Source: Hahellaceae bacterium | GTDB lineage: Bacteria > Pseudomonadota > Gammaproteobacteria > Pseudomonadales > Oleiphilaceae | Assembly: GCA_024234575.1 (NCBI GenBank) | Contig: JACKOB010000009.1 | Location: forward strand, 1-64,000 | Length of the DNA: 64,000 nucleotides | Direction of reading: 5' to 3' | Part shown: positions 56,801-64,000 of the stretch, in pieces | Layout of the letters: each line of letters begins with the position of its first letter | How positions within the stretch are numbered: the stretch's first letter is position 1 | Notes under the pieces: model-generated | Seen by the model: the letters and a program-made list of their open reading frames with translations, nothing else | Databases searched by the model: none | What the model was told of the DNA's origin: nothing | Program-made: the position numbers and the translations under genes

Positions 56801-57167
56801 CAGCCTTGATGATATTAATCAGGAAGTGTTTGGGCCGGTGTTACACCTGGCAGGTTATGATGAGGCTGCGCCAGAAAACGTAGTTTCACTCATTAATAAA
56901 AAGCGTTTTGGCCTGACATTTGGCATCCATTCGCGTCTGCCATCACGTATCGAACTTTTTACCAAAGGAATTCGTTGCGGAAATATTTACGTTAATCGCA
57001 ATATCATCGGTGCCACGGTGGGCATGCAGCCATTCGGCGGTTGCAACCTTTCTGGCACTGGGCCCAAAGCCGGGGGCGGCAATTATTTACAGGCTTTTCT
57101 CACGGAAAAAACAGTAACAATTAACTCCACAGCAATCGGCGGAAACCCTGGTCTGCTTAATCATTAA
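53898..57167 (+). CDS. putA: Bifunctional proline dehydrogenase / glutamate-semialdehyde dehydrogenase
   Basis: The 1089-residue protein starts at ATG 53898 after GGGAGG; GTG at 53877 is rejected. The PRODH barrel (about 250-500) shows IRLVKGAYWDTEIKYSQQQG, FATHNINTL and FEFQKLHGMGDSIHQ. The aldehyde dehydrogenase domain (about 600-1080) shows SPWNFPLAIFLGQVLAAF, AETGGLNFMV (catalytic Glu) and AGQRCSALRVL (catalytic Cys). It oxidises proline to glutamate with substrate channelling. There is no N-terminal ribbon-helix-helix domain as in E. coli PutA (1320 residues), so it should not be an autorepressor. Confidence 0.95.
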   Translation: MKNQQTPVHKKCALGLSEVFLLQSFSNDAQCNDDSRLLKGEAADPKANQPIYWPTIVEPFSDIINQSESVIVKNIIATLQHTSLTQASVIDDIEQSAKALFLETKKLRTQRDFFADWMSEYSLDNREGLALLRLTECFLRVHNSPLAIHLVDEFIESADWQSHFYHSPSPWVNLSTLILDLGSQWRHKLEDKPIAPGFMRSVVDKLGPPCVIGIVKTLLKQLAKTFVCGSDIDDAVANCQAQQSQGFSQSFDMLGEEAITLAQADKFYESYHACIKSLATYQHTAFASSPGVSIKLSAIEPLYKQAHWPKVRQRLLWRLKTLVMLADSNQIPITLDAEESWRLEMQLDVMKTLLKELPLATPYNLGLAVQAYQPRALTCIDELKKFCDDTGKSIHIRLVKGAYWDTEIKYSQQQGHSNYSVFTNKLHTDLNYLACTAKIMTCQQAIYGQFATHNINTLASVVEIARRLNCTRFEFQKLHGMGDSIHQAAQNLFNQNTRIYCPVGKHDELLPYLVRRLLENGVNSSFLYHISQLNEHSELLHSPLKKLSDLAIEPKQLPAPVDLLLPKRPLAPSVFPDKFKGLDTLQRFLLQSFPVAKRTIGSIIGGIEHGSGCSVAKYSPINTDIFMGNTLIADDALVNNAINAAYEAFDEIAKSTVQQRTALLHTLATFLYEERDALTSLLVYEAGKSAADAGAEIKEAIDFCFYYAMQAKKLLTTPKKLDSICGETNELYYQARGIIACISPWNFPLAIFLGQVLAAFVTGNAVIAKPASATTLIATYVFELLCRAGIPKHWIQLVLTDSDIFSRNVLKNEAVAKVVFTGSLDAAHSINQTLATRTNSIAGLIAETGGLNFMVSDSSARMDQVISDALQSAFDSAGQRCSALRVLIVPTSQLDDYRAKLTEAMALLTVGATNDISNDIGPLISAEAKRKITTYIKENKNKVIYQTVVKGLSASAGHYVPPTLLQLNSLDDINQEVFGPVLHLAGYDEAAPENVVSLINKKRFGLTFGIHSRLPSRIELFTKGIRCGNIYVNRNIIGATVGMQPFGGCNLSGTGPKAGGGNYLQAFLTEKTVTINSTAIGGNPGLLNH

Positions 57168-57334
57168 ATATGGCTAATAGCTGGTACGCCTATTTTTAAA
57201 AGCAATGAACCCCTAGGACGAAAACTCCGCATGATTGTACAAATATTAGCCGCACCAACAAACAGCAGCTATGCTTTAGTTATTCTTTTACGCATATTAG
57301 CTTTGTAACTTCACGTTGAGCAGGGCCTGTCGTT

Positions 57335-58230
57335 ATGCAACCAATACTAACTTTCTTTCTAACCTGTTTAAGTCTAATGATGCTGTTTACACACACTGCT
57401 GTGGCTGAGCAGCAATGCATAGGTGTCATCAGTGCCGGATCAGGTGAAAAATTCTGGAATACACTGGCAGAAGGTGCCATCGAGGCAGGAGAAAAATACG
57501 GTTATCAAGTCATCCCTCGCGGTCCCAAGTTGGAAGCCAATTACATCGCCCAGGCAGAAATCATAAAATACTTCGAGGCAAGAGGCTGTGTCGGTTTGGT
57601 CTTAGCGCCAAACACTCCTACCTTGCACAACGACGTTATACGCCTGCAAAAGAAAGGCATCACGGTGGTATTTGCTGACAGGCCGTTAAAAAGCCTCCCT
57701 GAGATTGCGCTATTCACCACAGATAATTTCACTGCAGGTAAACTAGCCGCCGAGAAATTAATTGCACAGCTTTCGCCAGAACAAAACAATATCGCTGTAT
57801 TTCGATTAGAAGCAAGTGTTGAAACAACCACTCAACGAGAAGACGGCTTCATTAGGACTATCTTAGAACATGGCAAAACATTGTATTAGATGCACAAGTT
57901 GGCTCTTATTTACCCGACATTATTGACAACACGCTAGGTCATCTACGGAAGTTAAATGTTCCACTACATGGCGTTTTTTCACCCAATGAAGACTCTACCG
58001 TGGCAGTTGTATCGGCGCTGAAATATATGAAATTGCAGCCGGTGCACATAGGCTTCGATTACAATGCGTTTATCGAGAAGGCCATTAGCGAAAAAAGGCT
58101 TTACGGAACAGTTGTACAACAACCCGACGCAATGGGATTTTCAAGTGTAGAAGCGATACACCGCTATCTTACTGACAAAAAACTGCCGCAGTCGGTTTTT
58201 CTTGATGTAAAGTTTGTTACCGCTAAATAA
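57335..58230 (+). pseudogene. Periplasmic sugar-binding protein (RbsB-like) split by a frameshift
   Basis: The 5' part (57335-57889) encodes a signal peptide ending in HTAVA and the first lobe of a type 1 periplasmic binding protein: CIGVISAGSGEKFWNTLAEG, CVGLVLAPNTPTLHNDV, GITVVFADRP. It stops after EHGKTLY. The second lobe continues in another frame: NIVLDAQVGSYLPDIIDN, VPLHGVFSPNEDSTVAVVSA, VHIGFDYNAFIEKAI, YGTVVQQPDAMGFSSV. Adding one A to the AAAA run at 57875-57878 would join both frames as HGKNIVLDAQVG, so a single-base deletion or sequencing error is likely. No ABC permease or ATPase lies beside it; the next gene is a diguanylate cyclase. Confidence 0.85.
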
Positions 58231-58479
58231 CACTTTTTATAGTGGTAAGAATACTCCAGATAAACCAGCCGCCCCTGCAACGACTTTGCGGTCAAATCTG
58301 CAAATAATTTAGGATAAACATAAGATAACTGAAGGCAGGTTCACAGTTTTCGATTATTTCCACTCGATAAATCGCGCAATTTTCTCTGTCTCTTCTATAG
58401 TTAGTGTGAACAATACCCTGTTAACTTGATGTTATTCCAATAAAAAGAATAAGCAGCACTATCACCTTACGCGACATAC

Positions 58480-59592
58480 ATGACAATCAACGATACTGGC
58501 TCACACAAAGAAATTACTGCTGGGCAATGGCGAGCGAAACAAGTCGTTCGCGTGCTTTACGCAAACTCCTATACGGCTGTTTATGGCAGTTTTGGTGGGA
58601 TGGCGCTGACGGCATTTGTTTTGGGGGACGTATTCGACAGCCTTAGCCTCTGGATGTGGCTTTCCTGCGGGATTATCTTAACTGCCTTGCGGGTTGTCAC
58701 CTATCGTCGTTACACCAAATGTACCGAAGCAATGCCCCCTGAGGCCTGGCTTTTGTGGCATCGCGGCATGACACTTTTTTCCGGCTGCCTTTATGGCGCG
58801 CTCGGTGTTTTCTTTTTTGCTGACAACCCGCTTTATCAGGCACTGGTGATTTTTTTAGTGGGTGGGATGGCCTCGGGCGCCGTCGGCACCTACTCTGTTG
58901 ACCTGCTTACCTACCGTCTGTTTCTATTTCCTGCGCTCATTCCACTTATGGCCCGGGTTCTCGTTGAAGGTGAGCGCCCACACCTGGCCATGGCAATGCT
59001 TTTGGGAATGCTGAGTCTGGTACTTATGCGTTCTGCCCGGGAGGCAAACCGCGTGATGATGGAAAACATCGACATGACGCATTCTTTGCAATACCGAGCC
59101 ACCCACGACTCGCTGGTTGGGCTGCTGAATAGAGAAGAGTTTGAGAATATATTTAAAATACAAACTGAAGGTACCCAGGTGACCTGCGCATTGTTATTCA
59201 TTGACCTGGATAACTTTAAGGCAGTCAATGACACCCTCGGACATCAGGCGGGTGACAAAGCCTTACAGCGTATTGGGGAAATCATCAGAGCAGCGGTACG
59301 CGCAGAAGATACCGCCGCAAGAATGGGCGGAGATGAGTTTATGATTCTGTTATCCCCCTGCACTGTCGACCAGGCAGAAATCGTTGCCGCACATCTATTA
59401 GAAAAAATCGACGAGTCTCAAAAAGCACTGCCGGATAACCACCCTCGCTTAGGAGCAAGTATCGGCATTGGATACAGTATCAATGAAAAAGTAACCTACC
59501 AGTCCATGCTAAAAGCCGCAGACAACGCCTGTTACGATATTAAAAAATCAGGAAAAGGACACTTTGCTAAAAGGCATGTTGGGGACGTTTGA
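58480..59592 (+). CDS. Membrane-bound diguanylate cyclase (GGDEF)
   Basis: The 370-residue protein has an N-terminal membrane sensor of about six helices (residues 28-182), a short linker and a GGDEF domain (about 205-365). The active site is RMGGDEFMILL near 281-291. The RxxD inhibitory site RAED lies five residues before it, so product feedback by c-di-GMP is expected. LLFIDLDNFKAVNDTLGHQAG is intact. It synthesises c-di-GMP, which could influence exopolysaccharide and biofilm, although no link to the XrtA locus is shown. There is no EAL domain. Confidence 0.93.
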   Translation: MTINDTGSHKEITAGQWRAKQVVRVLYANSYTAVYGSFGGMALTAFVLGDVFDSLSLWMWLSCGIILTALRVVTYRRYTKCTEAMPPEAWLLWHRGMTLFSGCLYGALGVFFFADNPLYQALVIFLVGGMASGAVGTYSVDLLTYRLFLFPALIPLMARVLVEGERPHLAMAMLLGMLSLVLMRSAREANRVMMENIDMTHSLQYRATHDSLVGLLNREEFENIFKIQTEGTQVTCALLFIDLDNFKAVNDTLGHQAGDKALQRIGEIIRAAVRAEDTAARMGGDEFMILLSPCTVDQAEIVAAHLLEKIDESQKALPDNHPRLGASIGIGYSINEKVTYQSMLKAADNACYDIKKSGKGHFAKRHVGDV

Positions 59593-60270
59593 ACAACTGA
59601 CAAGAACTGTGTTGCTTTTACCATAAGTCTGCATAGCGGGTACTTAATATCAATGACTTAGCGTTTGTTTTTTACCATATGTTTGCATAAATATTAACCA
59701 TAAAGCTGCATAACCTTAGAAATACACTAACGTGACATATTTTCTTAAATAGAATCAACATGATAGAAAATAGTAACACTAAATTTTATAGCTGAAAATA
59801 ATCATGATTTGTGGTTTTCACCGCAATTTGGGGTAGTGCACACTAACCTGCGTTAATTGCCAAATTCTTATCTAACAAAAATGTTTTTGTAGTCACTTCC
59901 CCCCGATAACAAATAAAAGAACCAAAGATATGAAACATTGAGGAATGTTTACGAGTTGTCAGGATGCTGGAGCTCAAGCATGGAATGTCTGAAACAAACT
60001 TATCGGGCTTCTTTTCCCAGCTCAAGTTTTAGCAAAATTCCGGCACATTCCCCGATTCCCAATCTGAAATATCTCCAGCCCTTCTCTAATACATCAACGA
60101 TCAATTAGCCACATACCCAGGATATATTAAATAAGGAGCTAAGTTTGAAGCCTCACTAAAACTATACAGTGAAATTAAAGATGCGATCTCTATGAGTCAT
60201 ACACCTAAAGACATCCGTTGTCGGAAGCGTTGCCTATAATAAGGCATGCAAACATAATTTGGAGGTCGAC
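59593..60270. other. Gene-poor stretch with direct repeats
   Basis: These 678 AT-rich bases hold no convincing gene. The left part carries three 20-bp direct repeats (separate entry). A 60-codon minus frame at 59843-60025 has no ribosome site and no recognisable motif. A TATAAT box at 60235-60240, 31 bases before the next ATG, lacks a good -35. GGAGG at 60261-60265 is the ribosome site of the molybdenum-carrier-like gene. Confidence 0.5.
59616..59712. repeat. Three 20-bp imperfect direct repeats
   Basis: Copies are TTTTACCATAAGTCTGCATA (59616-59635), TTTTACCATATGTTTGCATA (59670-59689) and ATTAACCATAAAGCTGCATA (59693-59712). They share ACCATA and TGCATA at fixed spacing. Starts are 54 and 23 bases apart. 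They lie just after the diguanylate cyclase stop. They may be protein-binding sites; an iteron-like role is a guess. Confidence 0.7.
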
Positions 60271-60753
60271 ATGCTACTAACAAAAATCATTAGTGGGGCA
60301 CAAACAGGTGTAGACAGAGCGGCACTGGATTTTGCCATTGCAAAAGAAATAAATCATGGGGGATTTGTGCCCAGAGGCCGCCTTGCAGAGGATGGGGCCG
60401 TGCCAGCCAAATACCAGGTAAAGGAACTTTCTTCAAAAGACTACCCTACTCGCACCCGGAAAAACGTACTTTCATCAGATGGTACACTTATAATTACAGG
60501 CTCTGCTGCTAACGCCAAATCAAGGGGCACGCAACTAACCATAAAAACAGCAAAGGCGCTTAATAAGCCTTTTTTACTGGTCAATACTGATGATTGTGAC
60601 CCTTCCATCGTATTAGCTTGGCTCAATGACAATAAAATCACGTGCCTTAACGTGGCTGGGCCTCGAGAAAGTAATAATCCAGGCATCGCTACAAAAACTT
60701 TTGCCTTGCTCGAAAAAGTTATCAGCCCTTGCGGCAACCATGCTAAAGCATAA
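60271..60753 (+). CDS. Putative molybdenum-carrier-like protein (SLOG/Rossmann fold)
   Basis: From ATG at 60271 with GGAGG five bases upstream, the protein has 160 residues. It shows IISGAQTGVDRAALDFAI, a glycine-containing nucleotide or cofactor-binding loop, GGFVPRGRLAEDGAVP, TRTRKNVLSSDGTLIIT, RGTQLTIKTA and LNVAGPRESNNPGI. These are hallmarks of the putative molybdenum carrier family (Pfam MoCo_carrier-like), which has a SLOG-type fold. Ligand and role are poorly known. It is followed 56 bases later by a zinc-ribbon orphan. Confidence 0.85.
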   Translation: MLLTKIISGAQTGVDRAALDFAIAKEINHGGFVPRGRLAEDGAVPAKYQVKELSSKDYPTRTRKNVLSSDGTLIITGSAANAKSRGTQLTIKTAKALNKPFLLVNTDDCDPSIVLAWLNDNKITCLNVAGPRESNNPGIATKTFALLEKVISPCGNHAKA

Positions 60754-60809
60754 CGATTTTTTGTTCGCTCAGCTTATTCCTGCAGCGGCTTTAGTAAAAA
60801 GGAGGCTCT

Positions 60810-61544
60810 GTGTTACCAAGTAAAGCTATTAAGAACGTACTTAAGTCACCGGCGACAAAAAACTGGCTGAAAATTCATGATCCCATCGCGACGGTTCAAT
60901 GCGAATGTGGTGCTTCAGGACGCCATAACATGCGTGTGTCAGAAATATATGGCAATATTTACTGCGAAAACTGTGACTACATTCTTGTTGAGGGTCTTGC
61001 CACCCGTAATGAAGAAATTCTAACCCTGCTCGACTATTACAACCTCGTTATTAGCCCAAATATTGACGAGTGCCCTTGGGGTGCTTTTTACTTACTCTTA
61101 GGTAAATCTGAATGGAAGTATTTTCTTTCCGCCTTGGATACCTCTTCAAACTTAGCCATAAGTGAACAGTACCTTCGGGATAAATTCTTCGAAAATTGCG
61201 GTTGCTCGCGCGGGCTTCGCTCGCTCTATTTTGAAATGCTGTTATGCCTTAGGCTGTCACAAAAGGGTGTCGACTTCACCACTCAAACACGCAATACAGA
61301 GGCAGAGATACTGTATGACATACTGGCAACCCAACAACCTAACGACAGGGCGATGGACATAGGCTGCTCACCGGAAATAATTGTTGAAAGTGCCGCCTAT
61401 GAATTCCAAAATATGGGGATCGAAGAACCCTTAAGTGCATTGGCCTATCCAGTCTATTTATACATTCAACACTGCTTGCTGAACGATATAAACCAGTTTA
61501 ATACCGTCATAAAAACAAAAATTGAAAAAAGATCAATAAATTAA
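60810..61544 (+). CDS. Orphan protein with an N-terminal zinc-ribbon-like motif
   Basis: The 244-residue protein starts with GTG at 60810 after AGGAGG. Residues about 30-60 contain CECG and CENC separated by about 22 residues, a CxC-x-CxxC pattern fit to bind zinc. The rest is helical and acidic (EEILTLLDYYNLVI, ECPWGAFYLLLGKSEW, CGCSRGLRSLYFEMLLCLRL, YLYIQHCLLNDINQFN). No enzyme motif, signal peptide or membrane helix is seen. I do not recognise the family. It may be cotranscribed with the gene before it. Confidence 0.7.
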   Translation: MLPSKAIKNVLKSPATKNWLKIHDPIATVQCECGASGRHNMRVSEIYGNIYCENCDYILVEGLATRNEEILTLLDYYNLVISPNIDECPWGAFYLLLGKSEWKYFLSALDTSSNLAISEQYLRDKFFENCGCSRGLRSLYFEMLLCLRLSQKGVDFTTQTRNTEAEILYDILATQQPNDRAMDIGCSPEIIVESAAYEFQNMGIEEPLSALAYPVYLYIQHCLLNDINQFNTVIKTKIEKRSIN

Positions 61545-61731
61545 GCGACAAGAATAACCATTGGTTAGCGGGATTAGGTTGTACCGATTTGGTACCCACA
61601 TTACAAGTGCAAGGGTCCTCCTCGTGCGATAAACAAACATTCAATAGCGGCGCTAACATGCTGAATTTCACTAAAAGTCACTGCCGCTTCAGCACCTTAG
61701 AAGAAAATTAGACTAATCATCAGGTAACAAC

Positions 61732-62664
61732 ATGTCTCAAGAATCAGGCTATGACCTCATCGGTGATATACACGGCCATGCCGAGCAGTTAATTGCTTTG
61801 CTGAAAAAGCTTGGCTATAGCAAAGGTGAAACAGGGTTTCAACACGCCCAACGCAAAGTTATATTTGTTGGTGACTTTATTGACCGGGGCGAGCATCTTC
61901 GCCAGCACAGACAACTATTAGAAATAGTGATGACCATGGTCGAAAATGGCCACGCTCTTGCGGTGATGGGCAATCACGAATTCAACGCCCTGGCCTTTCA
62001 TACAACACATAACGGAAATCCTTTACGGCCACACAGTCAAAAGAACATTGATCAACATCAGGCTTTTTTAAATGAGTTTGCTGATGACGATGAATTGAAG
62101 CTGCAAATCCTGGACTTTTTCTACCAACTTCCCCTCTGGTTGGATTTGGGGGAACTTCGCGTCATACATGCCTGCTGGGATCCAAGCTATATAGAAGGCC
62201 TAAGCAAGTATCTAACAGAAGACAATCTTTTAACACCTGAAACACTTATCGACGCATCGACAAAAGGCTCATACGCTTATGCCGCAATCGAACGGCTATT
62301 AAAGGGCTTCGAAATAGAACTACCCCAGGGGTATACATTTACAGACAAATCCGGACATGAGAGAAAAGAAACTCGCATTCAATGGTGGAATCAAAACGCA
62401 AAAAATCTTGGTGAAATCGTACTCCCTCATGGCCTTGATATTGGTGCTGCAGCAACAATGGACTTACCACCTAAGATCCCTTTTTACAACAATGAAGCAC
62501 CACCTTGTTTCATTGGGCATTATTGGATGAAAGGCACACCCAAGTTGTTAACAGATAACGTGGCATGCTTGGATTATTCCGTCGCCTTAGGTGGAAGTTT
62601 GGTGGCGTATCGCTGGTCGGGAGAGACTGTGCTGTCTGCAGACAATTTTGTTTGTAGCAAATGA
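61732..62664 (+). CDS. Calcineurin-like metallophosphoesterase
   Basis: The 310-residue protein shows all metallophosphatase motifs: YDLIGDIHGHAEQL (Asp, His), VIFVGDFIDRGEH, AVMGNHEFNAL, RVIHACWDPSY and a late FIGHYWMKG. It lies in the PPP-like group that includes ApaH and PrpE nucleoside tetraphosphatases. It has a long insert between motifs and ends LDYSVALGGSLVAYRWSGE. Substrate may be a dinucleoside polyphosphate or a phosphoprotein; this cannot be decided. No signal peptide, so cytoplasmic. AATCATCAGGTAACA precedes the ATG, a modest ribosome site. Confidence 0.88.
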   Translation: MSQESGYDLIGDIHGHAEQLIALLKKLGYSKGETGFQHAQRKVIFVGDFIDRGEHLRQHRQLLEIVMTMVENGHALAVMGNHEFNALAFHTTHNGNPLRPHSQKNIDQHQAFLNEFADDDELKLQILDFFYQLPLWLDLGELRVIHACWDPSYIEGLSKYLTEDNLLTPETLIDASTKGSYAYAAIERLLKGFEIELPQGYTFTDKSGHERKETRIQWWNQNAKNLGEIVLPHGLDIGAAATMDLPPKIPFYNNEAPPCFIGHYWMKGTPKLLTDNVACLDYSVALGGSLVAYRWSGETVLSADNFVCSK

Positions 62665-62757
62665 TGCGCAGGATATTAGATCTGTATTGTGAACAATCGC
62701 GAACACGACTGTATTTGCAATTAAATGGGCCTCCCTGCCCAGATAATCGCCTTGTAA

Positions 62758-63015
62758 TCAATTTAACCCAAATATCATTCGAGCTTCCTTGCTCATTTTT
62801 ATGTGCCGACTTAGCTGTGGGCCACTTGAAAATCCTTCAGATTTTTCATACAGCGCGATTATGCGCTTTACCTCTTCAAACACTGCCCTGCTAGCTACTT
62901 GCTGGGCAACCACCTCACCATTTTCCTGCCTTATTTCGATAGTCCCTATTAGAGAATACTCATTTGAAACAGTAAACGACTGCGTGTGCGGTTTAAACCG
63001 CGCTGTTAATTTCAT
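62758..63015 (-). CDS. Small protein of unknown function
   Basis: The 85-residue protein MKLTARFKPHTQSFTVSNEY... starts with ATG at 63015 preceded by AGGAG at good spacing, which favours it over an overlapping plus-strand frame. The N-terminal half is predicted beta (SLIGTIEIRQENGEVVAQQV) and the C-terminal half helical (FEEVKRIIALYEKSEGF). No motif is recognised. Confidence 0.6.
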   Translation of the reverse strand: MKLTARFKPHTQSFTVSNEYSLIGTIEIRQENGEVVAQQVASRAVFEEVKRIIALYEKSEGFSSGPQLSRHIKMSKEARMIFGLN

Positions 63016-63299
63016 ACATCAACTCCTGATAATTATTGGATAACCAAATTCGGCAGGCAGATTTGTCCTTAAGAAAATCCACCACCGGCTGGTTGAATCA
63101 GAAATTGAGTGTTGAAATTGTCAGGTGCTCATTTTTTACCTATCGAATAAACGTTAACTTGTTTGCCATTATACAACTGGCTTCAGACATTTGTTGTCGT
63201 ATTGCACATCAATGACTGATAGCTCGTTATCATGAACCAGCAAATGCGGATGACTGAGTCCTGCCCTCTTCTGCCACCTAAATCAGCGTATGACAACCG

Positions 63300-64000
63300 C
63301 TAGTAGTCGCTTTCATAACCTCGTTCGTCCGTATCCTCAAACTTTGTATAAGCCCCATGAAATGCGAGCTTTACTGTACCAGTGGGGCCATTGCGTTGCT
63401 TTCCGATAATGATTTCCGCTAACCCTTTATCTGGCGAATCTTCGTTGTAGTACTCATCACGGTAGATAAACATGATGACATCCGCATCCTGCTCTATAGC
63501 TCCAGAATCCCGTAAATCCGAATTAATGGGCCGTCGGCTATCTTTGTCTCGTTTTTCTAACGCCCGATTCAATTGTGACAGGGCCACAACCGGGCATTCC
63601 AGTTCTTTTGCCAGCGCTTTAAGCGATCGGGATATCTCAGAGATTTCTGACGTTCTGCCTTCTGTATTTCCAGGCACCTGCATGAGTTGCAGATAATCGA
63701 TCAAAATTAAGCCTAGTTCACCATTATTTTCTCTGGCAACACGTCGTGCCTTTGACCTCAACTCAGTTGGGCTAAGCGCCGGTGTATCATCAATATATAG
63801 TGGTTTGTCGCGCAATAAGCTGACTGCAGCGGTCAATTTTGGCCAATCATCCTCACCAATCTGGCCGGTACGCACTTTAGACTGATGGATGCGTCCCAGG
63901 GACGACAACATTCTCATGACGATTGCTTCTGCTGGCATTTCCATACTAAAAACTAATACCGGTTTTTGCGTTTTAATCAGGGCATTTTCAGCCAGGTTCA
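63300..64000 (-). CDS. dnaB: Replicative DNA helicase (5' end outside window)
   Basis: The visible 233 codons are the C-terminal RecA-like ATPase half of DnaB. VLVFSMEMPAEAIVMRML, QLTAA-type stretch, LGLILIDYLQLMQVPG (Walker B), SEISEISRSLKALAKELECP, VALSQLNRALEKRDKDSRRP, SDLRDSGAIEQDADVIMFIY and IIGKQRNGPTGTVKLAFHG are all typical. The Walker A loop and N-terminal domain lie beyond the right edge. It ends in GYESDY with stop TAG at 63300. No intein is seen in the visible part. Confidence 0.95.
   Translation of the reverse strand, partial: NLAENALIKTQKPVLVFSMEMPAEAIVMRMLSSLGRIHQSKVRTGQIGEDDWPKLTAAVSLLRDKPLYIDDTPALSPTELRSKARRVARENNGELGLILIDYLQLMQVPGNTEGRTSEISEISRSLKALAKELECPVVALSQLNRALEKRDKDSRRPINSDLRDSGAIEQDADVIMFIYRDEYYNEDSPDKGLAEIIIGKQRNGPTGTVKLAFHGAYTKFEDTDERGYESDY

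Noticed and set aside
57875..57889. Programmed ribosomal frameshift in the sugar-binding protein gene
   Set aside because: No heptanucleotide slippery site of the X-XXY-YYZ type with a downstream structure was seen, and this family is not known to use frameshifting.
59843..60025. 60-codon minus-strand frame in the gene-poor stretch
   Set aside because: No ribosome site, no motif and base use unlike neighbouring genes.
60135..60239. 34-codon open stretch reading FEASLKLYSEIKDAISMSH
   Set aside because: It looks protein-like and could be a gene remnant, but it has no upstream start and no family was recognised.
62789..63043. 84-codon plus-strand frame opposite the 85-residue orphan
   Set aside because: The minus-strand frame has AGGAG before its ATG; the plus-strand frame lacks a ribosome site.

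Overview
The window reads as chromosomal DNA of a free-living Gammaproteobacterium, probably a marine member of the Cellvibrionales or a related order. The grounds are moderate GC, dense genes with short gaps, an exosortase A (XrtA)/PEP-CTERM exopolysaccharide locus, the AcnD/PrpF form of the methylcitrate cycle, recCBD and DNA polymerase II. Family names come from reading motifs and gene order; no database search was made. I saw no rRNA, tRNA, CRISPR array, phage or intact insertion sequence.

Positions 1-21330 hold the XrtA locus. A minus-strand run (11555 down to 1) encodes WecB, a polysaccharide deacetylase, two PEP-CTERM-type glycosyltransferases flanking the XrtA-EpsI fusion, an asparagine synthase-like amidotransferase, a third GT4 enzyme, an O-antigen-ligase-like protein and a FemAB-like protein cut by the window edge. 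A plus-strand run (12034-18170) encodes the export lipoprotein, Wzz-like chain-length protein, tyrosine autokinase, outer-membrane beta-barrel and an ExeA-like ATPase. The initiating sugar-phosphate transferase (18238-19650, minus) and a TviB-like nucleotide-sugar dehydrogenase (20053-21330) complete it. Together they can start a lipid-linked glycan, extend it, supply amino-sugar or uronic precursors, polymerise and export it. XrtA would process PEP-CTERM proteins. One such gene is present (35134-35793), but it is broken by an in-frame amber codon.

Positions 21406-28034 carry a YegD-like Hsp70, a three-gene ABC/HlyD exporter operon and a small periplasmic protein. Positions 28091-34816 carry gntR-prpB-prpC-acnD-prpF for propionyl-CoA use, with a promoter and two matching palindromic operators upstream. 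Positions 35910-39250 carry a MipZ/ParA-like ATPase and polB. A compact cloverleaf-like repeat lies before recC-recB-recD (39671-48758), whose genes overlap by 4 bases.

Positions 48791-64000 are more mixed: a Gre-like factor, a secreted protein, a small phasin-like helical protein with its own promoter and terminator, a GlpD-like dehydrogenase, PutA without a DNA-binding domain, a frameshifted sugar-binding protein, a diguanylate cyclase, a gene-poor stretch with three 20-bp direct repeats, a molybdenum-carrier-like protein, a zinc-ribbon orphan, a calcineurin-like phosphatase, a small orphan and the 3' end of dnaB. The least explained signals are the broken PEP-CTERM gene, the cloverleaf repeat, the triple repeat and the paired operators.
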